From positions 69,498 to 133,497 of the forward strand of contig NZ_JAHKRM010000028.1 of NCBI RefSeq assembly GCF_019396345.1: a stretch of DNA of 64,000 nt. The letters are read 5' to 3'. Below, piece after piece: positions 16,711 through 24,552 of the stretch; position 1 is the first letter of the stretch, and each line of letters starts with the position of its first letter. The notes under the pieces are model-generated. The model was not told where the DNA came from, made no database searches, and saw only the letters and a list, made by a program, of their open reading frames with translations. The translations under genes and the position numbers were made by a program. The DNA is from Nonomuraea guangzhouensis. Its GTDB lineage: Bacteria > Actinomycetota > Actinomycetes > Streptosporangiales > Streptosporangiaceae.

Positions 16711-16888
16711 CGTCTTCTCCTCGATCGCGTGAACCATCCGCATTCCCCACGCGGGCGCGTCAAACGGCCCGAGCTCGCGCCCTTGGCCGCACAGGCGCTC
16801 GCCCCGAAACGCCCTGATCTGGACTGATAGCGGCTCTGGTAGTTGGCCGGCCACGCCGCGGCTGTCAGGCGCGTCGGCATGGGCCGGA

Positions 16889-16908
16889 CAGGAACCGCTC
16901 GGTTCCTG
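16889..16908. promoter_or_regulatory. Perfect inverted repeat at the edge of the duplicated leader
   Basis: CAGGAACCG (16889-16897) and CGGTTCCTG (16900-16908) are exact reverse complements, two bases apart. In copy A only the right arm CGGTTCCTG (13090-13098) is kept in full. Spacing and symmetry fit a dimeric regulator site; the role is inferred. Confidence 0.4.
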
Positions 16909-17089
16909 CCGTGTGAGCCGAGAATCCCGCATGCGCCGGGACTTCCGGCTCTGCTGCCCGGGATCGGAGACGGCGAGTGTGAGAGCGGCAACAACACCGT
17001 CACGTCCGCAGGAGACACCCCATTGGACATCCGCACCGCCTCCCGCGTCGCAGGCGCAGTCTCGCGGATCGTCGGCCATCGCCACCCCG
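16900..17089 (+). pseudogene. Duplicated leader, copy B (truncated copy of the 13212 gene start)
   Basis: This stretch matches 13090-13287: the leader, the GCAGGAGACACC ribosome site and the first ~20 codons are kept. The start ATG has become ATTG by one inserted T (a TTG remains in frame), a ~8-base deletion shifts the frame, and similarity ends near 17089. No membrane protein can be made. It lies after the response-regulator gene, so the operon is flanked by an intact and a decayed copy of its own leader. Confidence 0.75.
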
Positions 17090-17171
17090 CGCCCACGGCG
17101 CCGACGTGCTGCAGGCCACCTGCTCCGATCGCTCCAACCAGATCTGGCGCCTGCGAACCTCGCCATCCTGA
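17082..17171 (+). pseudogene. C-terminal remnant of a ricin-type beta-trefoil lectin gene
   Basis: Reading from 17082, the frame gives PPRAHGADVLQATC followed by SDRSNQIWRLRTSPS and a TGA at 17169-17171. The pattern (VLQ, Cys, then NQIWRLR) is the last QxW repeat of RICIN carbohydrate-binding domains common in secreted actinomycete glycosidases. It is joined directly to the broken leader copy, and no upstream lectin or catalytic sequence is present. It is therefore the surviving tail of a lost gene. Confidence 0.6.
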
Positions 17172-17296
17172 GCTCGGTCGGTCGAGGAAACCCGCTCCAG
17201 GAACGTCGGAAGCGCTTTGAGCAGGGGCGGAAGCAGGTCGCCCGCCTTCCAGGCGCTCTATGTGATCACGCACACACCACACATTGGAGGAGAACC

Positions 17297-17989
17297 ATGA
17301 AGACATGGGTCAAGGCATCGGGGATGGCCGCCGCCGGCTTCCTGGCGGTGACGGCGATCGGCGCGTCGCCCGCCGGGGCGTCGAGAGCGGGGTCATCGCC
17401 TGACACCTGCAGGACCGGGTACGTCTGGCGCGGCGCCCAGAACAGCGACCACGTGTGCGTCACCCCAGCTGCTCGCGACCGCACCGCCCGCGAGAACGCC
17501 ACGGGTGTCTGGCACGCCTGCACCCAGGGCTTCGTCTGGCGTGAGGCCTACCGGGGCGACTTCAGGTGCGTCGTGCCGAGCTCGCGGACCCAGGCGCGCC
17601 TGGACAACGAGGTCGCGCCGTACCGGCTGGCCTGGGTGATCATGACGAGGACCCGGCACGATCCGGATTCGACGAGCTGCGACGGCGGCTCCTGCTCCAC
17701 CACGAACGAGTCGACGTACTACACGGCCGGCGTCCGGGGCTACTACCTCGCCCCCGGCGCGCGGGTCAGCGTCAAGATCGTGGCCGACGGGGCGACCGTC
17801 TGGAGCAAGATTGCGTACGCAGGGGCGGGCAAGGACCCTGGAGGCAACTACAGTCTCGACACCGGCAACGTGCTGTGCGGCGGGGGTACGTTCGCCAAGC
17901 CGTACAACGCCTACGTCCAGGTACGCGAGAACGACGGCCCCTGGTCACCACGCGTCCCCATCTCCTATCGCAAGTGCAACAACCTCTGA
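17297..17989 (+). CDS. Secreted protein with two Cys-rich repeats, function unknown
   Basis: A 230-residue exported protein: signal peptide KTWVKASGMAAAGFLAVTAIGASPAGA, then two ~33-residue repeats starting near residues 37 and 72, each with the pattern C-x-x-G-(Y/F)-V-W-R ... C-V-x-P and then Arg/Ala-rich. A C-terminal ~120-residue part carries four Cys in two pairs (CDGGSC; a lone C in VLCGGG; CNN near the end). Similar repeats occur in other actinomycete secreted proteins; their role is not known to me. GGAGGAG sits six bases before the ATG. It stands alone after the pseudogene region. Confidence 0.8.
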   Translation: MKTWVKASGMAAAGFLAVTAIGASPAGASRAGSSPDTCRTGYVWRGAQNSDHVCVTPAARDRTARENATGVWHACTQGFVWREAYRGDFRCVVPSSRTQARLDNEVAPYRLAWVIMTRTRHDPDSTSCDGGSCSTTNESTYYTAGVRGYYLAPGARVSVKIVADGATVWSKIAYAGAGKDPGGNYSLDTGNVLCGGGTFAKPYNAYVQVRENDGPWSPRVPISYRKCNNL

Positions 17990-18140
17990 ACCCACCGCCC
18001 GACGGCGTTTACCACTGTCAATGGCCACTTGGTGCGCCCCGCTCACACCACCGAATCCCTCCACCACGGCACGCGCCCACCATCACGCTGCGGCGAGCTC
18101 GCCGAGGACGGCCTGGTCGTGGAGGTGTCGCGGCACGACG

Positions 18141-18701
18141 CTAGCCACGGTCGTACCGCGACACCACCACCCGGGAGTCACAGGTGCGCGACGCGACGAG
18201 CCGCAGTTTGATCCGGTCCTCGCGGGGGACGAACAGCGGCTTGCCGCCGCCCAGCACGACCGGGTGCACCGCGACGTGGTACTCGTCGATCAGGCCGTGG
18301 TCGGTGAGGGCGGCGGCCAGGCGGGAGCCGCCGGTCAGCAGCAGGTCCTTGCCGGGCTGCCGCTTGAGCTCGGAGACCTCGGCGGCGAGGTTGTCGCCGA
18401 TGATCCTGGCGGCCCAGCCGTCCTCCTTCAGCGTGGTCGAGAAGACGATCTTCGGAGTCTCCCGCCAGAGGGGTGCGAACTTCAGGACGTGCGGGTGGTC
18501 CGAGAGCGACTCCGCGTTCGGCCAGAAGCTCGCCATCCCCTCCCACACGCCGCGCCCGTACAGGAAGGTGTCGGCCCTGTCGCTGAGCGCCTCGGAGTAG
18601 GCCGACAGTTCGTCACCCATCTCCGGCCAGTCGAACTCGCCCTGCGGCCCGTCGATGTGCCCGTCGATCGAGGTGTGCACCCAGTGAATGATCTTGCGCA
18701 T
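18141..18701 (-). CDS. Dihydrofolate reductase family protein (RibD C-terminal domain)
   Basis: A 186-residue protein. MRKIIHWVHTSIDGHIDGP is the first strand and loop of the RibD_C/DHFR-like fold, TFLYGRGVWEGM is the second conserved segment, and LLLTGGSRLAAALTDHGLIDEYHVAVHPVVLGGGKPLF is the C-terminal nucleotide-binding part. Stand-alone members are NADPH-binding reductases of unknown substrate, not true folate enzymes or RibD. GAGGAG seven bases before the ATG supports the start. A secreted protein gene lies 85 bases upstream on the same strand. Confidence 0.85.
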   Translation of the reverse strand: MRKIIHWVHTSIDGHIDGPQGEFDWPEMGDELSAYSEALSDRADTFLYGRGVWEGMASFWPNAESLSDHPHVLKFAPLWRETPKIVFSTTLKEDGWAARIIGDNLAAEVSELKRQPGKDLLLTGGSRLAAALTDHGLIDEYHVAVHPVVLGGGKPLFVPREDRIKLRLVASRTCDSRVVVSRYDRG

Positions 18702-18786
18702 GCCCGGCTCCTCGGTTCAGCGTTTTTCGCTTTCGAGGAAGGGTCGGAGCCGCGCACCCGTTCTTGACGTCCGGCCGGCCGGAGAC

Positions 18787-19245
18787 TCAGGGCATTTTGT
18801 ATTCCGCCGCCTTGCCGCAGTAGCTGATCCCGATCGGCGAGCTGCTGAACCGGCACACCTGGACGACCACGCGATCGATGGCGGTGACTCCCGCCGGATC
18901 CGACAGCGTGAAGGAGAGCGGGACCTGGGCGTCGTCCGCCTTGGCGGTCTCCGAGTCGACGAGGGCGGTGCCGTTGTAGGCGTTGAAGACGGCGGTGGAG
19001 TACATGCCGTCCCGGGTGCAGGGCGAGAGGTTGGCGTCGTCGGACAGGTAACCGTCGACCTTGACGGTCGGCCGGATCACGGGCCCCGTCAGCCAGTCCA
19101 GCGTCCCCGCGGTGCTGCCGCGAAGGCACGAGTCGCCGGAGTCGGCATAGAACTGCACCGCCGCCTGGGCCGACGCCACGGGCTGGACCGCCAGCAGACC
19201 GGCGGTGAACACGGCGCCCAGCGTCAGGAGAACAGATAAGCGCAT
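18787..19245 (-). CDS. Small secreted protein of unknown function
   Basis: A 152-residue protein with a clear signal peptide (MRLSVLLTLGAVFTAGLLA...ASAQA) and a mature part of about 120 residues containing four Cys, probably two disulfides, in an immunoglobulin-like strand pattern (LSFTLSDPAGVTAIDRVVVQVC). I recognise no family. GGAAGG nine bases before the ATG decides the start; reading further upstream gives low-complexity, non-protein-like sequence. It is divergent from the amino-compound cluster that starts at 19429. Confidence 0.75.
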   Translation of the reverse strand: MRLSVLLTLGAVFTAGLLAVQPVASAQAAVQFYADSGDSCLRGSTAGTLDWLTGPVIRPTVKVDGYLSDDANLSPCTRDGMYSTAVFNAYNGTALVDSETAKADDAQVPLSFTLSDPAGVTAIDRVVVQVCRFSSSPIGISYCGKAAEYKMP

Positions 19246-19346
19246 GAAATTTGACCTTCCCTGTTGATGGTGGATCCGGGCCTTCATCGTGAACGACGGA
19301 CCTGCGGTGCGCCACCCGCCCAGCCGGAGATCACCTCGGCGACCTC

Positions 19347-19403
19347 TTGACAGGTGGCCTGGCCAGTGGAAGTCTGCGTCCAAGAAATTGGTCAGGCCAC
19401 CTG
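19347..19403 (+). promoter_or_regulatory. Promoter region with inverted repeat upstream of the lyase cluster
   Basis: TTGACA (19347-19352) is a good -35 element; the -10 is not clear. Overlapping it, CAGGTGGCCTG (19351-19361) is repeated inverted as CAGGCCACCTG (19393-19403), centres 42 bp apart (four helical turns). The left arm also contains CTGGCCAG. A site for the cluster's GntR regulator is the obvious guess. Confidence 0.5.
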
Positions 19404-19428
19404 GCAACTTCTCCGATCTGGGGGATAC

Positions 19429-20721
19429 GTGACGGCAGCCATACCCATGCGCGACTCGCTGGGCGAAGTGCTGGTTCCAGCGGACGCTCTGTACGGGGCG
19501 CACACGGCCCGCGCGGCGGAGAACTTCGCGATACCCGGCCCCCGGTTGTGCGATCACCCCGAGCTGGTCCACGCGGTGGTGCACGTCAAGATCGCCGCGG
19601 CCCGCGCCAACGCCGAGCTGGGGGTAGTGGATCAGGCCGTCGCGGACGCGATCGTCGCGGCCGGGGTGGAGGTGCTGGCCGGGCGGCACGACCGGCACTT
19701 CATCCTCCCCGTCCTGCAAGGCGGGGGTGGCACCTCGACGCACATGAACGTCAACGAGGTCCTGGCGCGCCGGGCGAGCCAGATCCTGCAGAACGCCGAG
19801 ATCCACCCCAACGACCACGTGAACCGGGGCCAGTCCACCAACGACGTCATGCCGACGGCCATCGGGATCGCGGTCCACCCGGCCGCCATGGACGCGGTGG
19901 ACGCGCTGAACCGGCTGCGGGAGGCGCTGCTCGCCAAGGCCCACGAGTACGACACGCTCCAGCACCTGGGCCGTACCTGCCTGCAGGACGCGGTGCCGCT
20001 CCCGGTGAGCGCGGTGCACCGGTCCCAGGCGTACGGCATCGGCCAGGCGGTGGAGAATCTCGCCCTGACCGCGGAGCGGCTCCTCGCGGTCCCGCTGGGC
20101 GGCACGGCGGTGGGCACGGGGCTCGGCGCCGAGGACGGCTTCGCGGACCTGGCGGTACGGAACCTGGCCGCGGCCCTGGGAAAGCCGGTGCGCCGCGCGG
20201 AGGACCCGTACTACGGGCTGGCGTCGCTGGAGTCGCTGGCGGCCGTGACCGAGGCGATGAGCCGGGCCGGCCGGGTCGTCGCCCGAGTCGCCACCGACCT
20301 GCGGCTCCTGGCCTCCGGGCCGGACGGCGGCATCGGCGAGGTGATCCTGCCCAGCATGCAGGCGGGTAGTTCGATCATGCCGGGCAAGATCAATCCGGTC
20401 ATCCCGGAGCTGGCGATGCAGACCGCCTTCCAACTGGCCGGCGCGGCGACGACGGCCCATCTGGCCGTCAGCGCGGGAGAGCTGGAGGTCTCGGCGATGG
20501 CCCCGGTGGTCACCCTGAACCTGCTGACCGGATTACCAGCGCTCAGCGCCGCCACGCGGATCTTCGCCGACCGCTGCGTCGCCGGTCTGTCCTGGAACGA
20601 GACGGCGGTCGCGCGTAACCTCCACGGCTCGCTCGCCCCCGCCGTGACCTCCGCCACCACCAACGGCTACGAGGCGGCCGCGCGAGACGCGTACGCGCAC
20701 AGAGAGGCAACCGACCAGTGA
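19429..20721 (+). CDS. Aspartase/fumarase superfamily lyase, first gene of an amino-compound cluster
   Basis: A 430-residue lyase. SLGEVLVPADALYGAHTARAAENF (from residue 9), GGTSTHMNVNEVLA, RGQSTNDVMPTA and GSSIMPGKINPV (313-324, catalytic Ser315) place it with aspartate ammonia-lyases and class II fumarases, which split a fumarate-type product from an amine or water. The residue after GRT, His in fumarases and Bacillus AspB and Gln in E. coli AspA, is Cys184 here, so an N-substituted aspartate may be the substrate (inference). GTG at 19429 has GGGGGA just upstream. The stop overlaps the next gene's GTG. Confidence 0.85.
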   Translation: MTAAIPMRDSLGEVLVPADALYGAHTARAAENFAIPGPRLCDHPELVHAVVHVKIAAARANAELGVVDQAVADAIVAAGVEVLAGRHDRHFILPVLQGGGGTSTHMNVNEVLARRASQILQNAEIHPNDHVNRGQSTNDVMPTAIGIAVHPAAMDAVDALNRLREALLAKAHEYDTLQHLGRTCLQDAVPLPVSAVHRSQAYGIGQAVENLALTAERLLAVPLGGTAVGTGLGAEDGFADLAVRNLAAALGKPVRRAEDPYYGLASLESLAAVTEAMSRAGRVVARVATDLRLLASGPDGGIGEVILPSMQAGSSIMPGKINPVIPELAMQTAFQLAGAATTAHLAVSAGELEVSAMAPVVTLNLLTGLPALSAATRIFADRCVAGLSWNETAVARNLHGSLAPAVTSATTNGYEAAARDAYAHREATDQ

Positions 20722-21695
20722 CCACCCCCACCGCGGCGCCACCGCTCGCGCCGCTCATCACCGACCCGCTCTTCGACGGGGTCACCGACCCGGTCCTGGT
20801 GCGCGACCCCGCCACGTCCACGTGGTGGTGCGTCTTCGCCCACCGCCGCGCCAACGTCCGCCTGTCCGGCCCCGCCTCCATCGGCAGGTGCCACGGGACG
20901 CCGCTCGGGCTCGCGTCCTCCGACGACCACGGCGCGAGCTGGCTCTACCGGGGAACCCTCGACCTGCCCATCGAGCCCGGGCACAACACCTTCTGGGGTC
21001 CGGCGGTCGTCGCATCGGACGACGGCACGTATCACCTGTTCACCACGTTCATCCGGGGTGTGCCCGACGACCCGGCATGGGACACCCACGGCCGCCCCAG
21101 CCCGTGGCTGCGCCGGATCCACCATCTGAGCAGCACCGACCTGTGGACCTGGCGGCATCACGGGCGGCTGGATCTCGGCACCGACCACGCCGTGGACCCG
21201 TGCGTGGCACGTACCCCCGACGGGCTGTGGACCCTGTGGTTCAAGGACGAGGCGGCGGGCGGGGCCCTGCGTTCGGTCAGCAGCCGCCTGCTGGCGCCCG
21301 CGTCGTGGTCCGCCCCGGTGACCGTGCTGCCGCAGTGGCACGAGAGCCCGGTGGTGTTCCGGCTCGGCGGCTTCTGGTGGCTGGTTGCGGAGTCGCGGGC
21401 CGGCCTGACGTCATACCGGTCGGATGACGCGCTGACCTGGGAGGAGAGCGGCGCGTTCGTCGCGACCTCGGGCAGCCGGTTGGGGGATGGCGGGCCGGTC
21501 CGGTCCCCCGACGTGATCCCGGTCGGCGACTCGACCGCCTACCTCGTCTACTACACCCAGTCGGGACACGACAGCTTCGGCGACCAGGTCCCGACCTCCT
21601 CCCAGTCGTCCGTCGCCCAGGCGGCTCTCGTACGCGTCGAGGACGGGCGGCTGAGCTGCGACCGCGACGCCCCCTTCGACTTCAGACTCCCCTGA
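20718..21695 (+). CDS. Glycosidase-like five-bladed beta-propeller protein
   Basis: A 325-residue protein without signal peptide. The repeated blade pattern (DPVLVRDPATSTWWCVFAHR, TFWGPAVVASDDGTYHLFTTF, DPCVARTPDGLWTLWFKDE, ESPVVFRLGGFWWLVAESR, SPDVIPVGDSTAYLVYYT) resembles GH43/GH32-type propellers. Acidic residues lie at the right places in blades 1 and 3 (Asp in TDPV, Asp in VDPC). It is translationally coupled to the lyase (GTGA overlap), odd for a sugar enzyme in an amino-acid cluster. It may remove a sugar from a conjugated substrate, or be non-catalytic. Confidence 0.7.
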   Translation: MTTPTAAPPLAPLITDPLFDGVTDPVLVRDPATSTWWCVFAHRRANVRLSGPASIGRCHGTPLGLASSDDHGASWLYRGTLDLPIEPGHNTFWGPAVVASDDGTYHLFTTFIRGVPDDPAWDTHGRPSPWLRRIHHLSSTDLWTWRHHGRLDLGTDHAVDPCVARTPDGLWTLWFKDEAAGGALRSVSSRLLAPASWSAPVTVLPQWHESPVVFRLGGFWWLVAESRAGLTSYRSDDALTWEESGAFVATSGSRLGDGGPVRSPDVIPVGDSTAYLVYYTQSGHDSFGDQVPTSSQSSVAQAALVRVEDGRLSCDRDAPFDFRLP

Positions 21696-21799
21696 GTCCC
21701 GATCACCGACCATGACGTGCGCACGAGCGCCGGTGCGCAACGCGAACGGCGCAGGAGCCTGTCTGCTTCAAGTCCCACACCCCCCAAGGAGTAAGCACC

Positions 21800-22861
21800 A
21801 TGTCCCACAAGCGTAGGTGTCGTTCCCTGTCCTTCCTCACAGCCGCCGGCCTGCTGGCCCTGACCGCCTGCGGCGCCCCCACCGGCGGCTCACCGGCCAC
21901 CGGCGGCGCCTCGGCCACCGGATCATCTCCGGCCGCCCCGCCGAAGATCCCGGCGGTGCCCGAGGTCCAGGCGCTCGTCCCCGACAAGTACAAGTCCAGC
22001 GGCGAGCTGGTCTTCGCGACCAATGCCCCCTATGCACCGCTTGAGTTCTTCAAGGACGACAACAAGACCCTCACCGGCTTCGACATCGACCTCGGGACCG
22101 CGATCGCCGCGACCATGGGCCTGAAGGCCCGCTGGGAGAACATCTCCTTCGACTCGATCATCCCGGGGCTCCAGGCGGCCAAGTACGACGTCGGCATGGC
22201 GGGCTTCAGCGTCGAGCACGAACGGCTGGACGCGATGGACTTCGTCTCCTACTACCTGTCCGGCGGCGGATTCCTCATCAAGAAGGGTTCGGGCATCGAG
22301 GTCAACGCCTTCGACCAGCTCTGCGGCTACCGCGTGGCGGTCCAGAAGGGCGTCAGCCAGGTCGACGCGGTCACCGAGGCCAGCGCCACCTGCACCAAGA
22401 ACGGCAAGAAACCCGTCACGGTCCTGCAGATCCCCGACCAGAACGTCGTGGTGCTCACCCTGCAGTCCGGCCGGGCCGACATCGCGGTCGGAGACAAGCC
22501 CCAGGTCGAATACGCCGCGGCTCACTCCGGCAACGCGATGTGCGTGATCAGTACGTACCAGACCAGCCACAGCATCGCCGGCATCGCGGTCCCCAAGGGC
22601 AACACCCCGCTGCTCAAGGCCCTGCAGGCCAGCATCAACTCCCTGATCAAATCCGGCGGTTACGCCGAGATCGCCAAGACCTGGGGCACGGGTGTCGCCG
22701 TCGAGGGGGCCACGCTGAGCGCGGACTACGAGAAGGTCTCGGCTCCCTGGGGCGTGGGACCGGACGGGACGGTGATCGAGTCCAAGATCTTCACCGATCC
22801 CGACGAGATCAAGGCCGGCCACACGTACTACTTCCAGCCGGTGATGAAGGGCTGCGCCTAG
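21800..22861 (+). CDS. Polar amino acid ABC transporter substrate-binding lipoprotein
   Basis: A 353-residue lipoprotein: signal with lipobox LTAC (Cys24), Gly/Ser/Thr-rich linker, then a family 3 solute-binding fold ([51 protein letters not shown]). A conserved Arg/Asp pair that grips amino-acid alpha-groups is consistent with amino-acid-like cargo. A ~45-residue C-terminal extension (after EIAKTWGTG) is longer than usual and ends in KGCA. AAGGAG lies before the ATG. It feeds the permease and ATPase encoded next. Confidence 0.92.
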   Translation: MSHKRRCRSLSFLTAAGLLALTACGAPTGGSPATGGASATGSSPAAPPKIPAVPEVQALVPDKYKSSGELVFATNAPYAPLEFFKDDNKTLTGFDIDLGTAIAATMGLKARWENISFDSIIPGLQAAKYDVGMAGFSVEHERLDAMDFVSYYLSGGGFLIKKGSGIEVNAFDQLCGYRVAVQKGVSQVDAVTEASATCTKNGKKPVTVLQIPDQNVVVLTLQSGRADIAVGDKPQVEYAAAHSGNAMCVISTYQTSHSIAGIAVPKGNTPLLKALQASINSLIKSGGYAEIAKTWGTGVAVEGATLSADYEKVSAPWGVGPDGTVIESKIFTDPDEIKAGHTYYFQPVMKGCA

Positions 22862-22864
22862 ACC

Positions 22865-23767
22865 ATGGCGTACCCATCAGATCGCCCCGACCTCACCATC
22901 AAGGCGGTCCCGCAACGGCACCCCTTCCGCTGGCTGGCGGCGGGACTGACCGCGATCCTGCTCGTCGGCGTCGTGTCCTCCGCCTTCACCAACCCCCGCT
23001 ACCAGTGGGACGTGGTGGCGCGGTGGCTGACGGACGGGACCATCATCTCCGGCCTGCTGCTGACGCTCCAGCTCACCTGCGTGTCCATGGTGATCGGCGT
23101 CCTGATGGGCATCGTCCTCGCCGTGATGAAGGGGTCGAGGAACAAGCTGCTGTCCGCCACCTCGAGCGGCTACATCTGGTTCTTCCGCGGCACTCCGCTC
23201 CTGGTCCAGCTGGTCTTCTGGTTCAACATCAGCGCGCTGTACCCGAGGATCGCCGTGGGCCTTCCGTTCGGCGGCCCGGATCTGCTCTCCCTGGACGCCA
23301 ACCAGGTCATCACCCCGATGACGGCGGCCATCCTGGGGCTGGCCCTCAACGAGGCGGCGTACATGGCGGAGATCGTCCGGGCCGGGATCCTGTCCGTGCC
23401 GCCCGGCCAGATCCAGGCGGCCAACGCGCTGGGCATGACCGGGCTGCAGACCACCCGGAAGATCGTCCTTCCCCAGGCGATGCGGGTCATCATCCCGCCG
23501 ACCGGCAACCAGACGATCTCCATGCTCAAGACCAGCTCCCTGGTCAGCGTGCTGGCCATCCCGGACCTGCTCTACAGCGCCCAGATCGTCTATTCGCGAA
23601 CCTTCCAGACCATCCCCCTGCTGATCGTGGCCAGTCTGTGGTACCTGCTCGTGACCTCCCTGCTCACCGTCGCGCAGAGTTTCGTCGAGCGGCACTTCTC
23701 GCCCGACGCCGACCGCCCGGACCGGCGCTTCCGCCGGTCGCGGCCTCGCCAGGAGGGACTGACATGA
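22865..23767 (+). CDS. Amino acid ABC transporter permease (HisM/GlnP family)
   Basis: A 300-residue inner-membrane protein with about five or six membrane helices. [20 protein letters not shown] opens the transport domain, and [30 protein letters not shown] is the EAA loop that docks to the ATPase. It has a longer soluble N-terminus (~35 residues) than E. coli HisM. Only one permease is present, so it would act as a homodimer. It starts three bases after the binding-protein stop and overlaps the ATPase gene by four bases. Confidence 0.93.
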   Translation: MAYPSDRPDLTIKAVPQRHPFRWLAAGLTAILLVGVVSSAFTNPRYQWDVVARWLTDGTIISGLLLTLQLTCVSMVIGVLMGIVLAVMKGSRNKLLSATSSGYIWFFRGTPLLVQLVFWFNISALYPRIAVGLPFGGPDLLSLDANQVITPMTAAILGLALNEAAYMAEIVRAGILSVPPGQIQAANALGMTGLQTTRKIVLPQAMRVIIPPTGNQTISMLKTSSLVSVLAIPDLLYSAQIVYSRTFQTIPLLIVASLWYLLVTSLLTVAQSFVERHFSPDADRPDRRFRRSRPRQEGLT

Positions 23768-24531
23768 CCGGGGAACCGCTGCTGCGGGCCGAGCGCGTAC
23801 GCAAGAGCTACGGTCGTCACCAGGTGCTCAAGGGCATCGACCTGGAGGTCCGTCGCGGAGAGGTCATGTGCGTCATCGGCCCGTCGGGGTCGGGGAAGAG
23901 CACCTTCCTGCGGTGCGTCAACCACCTGGAGCGCATCCAGTCCGGCCGGATCTGGGTCGACGGCGAACTGATCGGCTACCGCCAGTCGGGAGACCGGCTG
24001 CACGATTTGTCCGCCCGCGAGCTCAGCCGCCAGCGGGCCGAGATCGGCATGGTGTTCCAGGACTTCAACCTCTTCTCCCACTACACCGCGGTGGAGAACG
24101 TGATGGCCGGCCCCGTCATGGTGCGGGGAGAGCCGCGGGAGTCCGCCCGCGACCGGGCGGTGGAGCTGCTGCGCCGGGTCGGCCTCGGCGACAAGCTCGA
24201 CGCCTACCCACGCAGGCTGTCGGGAGGCCAGCAGCAACGCGTCGCCATCGCCCGCGCCCTGTCCATGCGACCCAAACTCATGCTGTTCGACGAGCCCACC
24301 TCGGCCCTGGACCCCGAACTGGTCGGCGAGGTCCTCGACGTCATGCGCGACCTGGCGAGCGAAGGCCTGACCATGATCATCGTCACGCACGAGATCGGCT
24401 TCGCCCGCGAAGTGGGCGACACCCTGGTCTTCATGGACGACGGCGTGGTCGTCGAATCCGGGGCGCCCGCGCAGGTCATCGGCAATCCCGTGCACGACAG
24501 GACCAAGGCGTTCCTGTCCAAAGTGCTCTAG
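23764..24531 (+). CDS. Amino acid ABC transporter ATP-binding protein (GlnQ/HisP family)
   Basis: A 255-residue ATPase powering the permease above. The Walker A is GPSGSGKST, the Q-loop is [13 protein letters not shown], the signature is [15 protein letters not shown], the Walker B with catalytic Glu is [14 protein letters not shown], and the switch His is in VTHE. It uses the ATGA overlap with the permease stop. Full conservation indicates an active importer; PAAT family by sequence order. Confidence 0.95.
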   Translation: MTGEPLLRAERVRKSYGRHQVLKGIDLEVRRGEVMCVIGPSGSGKSTFLRCVNHLERIQSGRIWVDGELIGYRQSGDRLHDLSARELSRQRAEIGMVFQDFNLFSHYTAVENVMAGPVMVRGEPRESARDRAVELLRRVGLGDKLDAYPRRLSGGQQQRVAIARALSMRPKLMLFDEPTSALDPELVGEVLDVMRDLASEGLTMIIVTHEIGFAREVGDTLVFMDDGVVVESGAPAQVIGNPVHDRTKAFLSKVL

Positions 24532-24552
24532 CACCACCAGGAGTCCTCCCTC

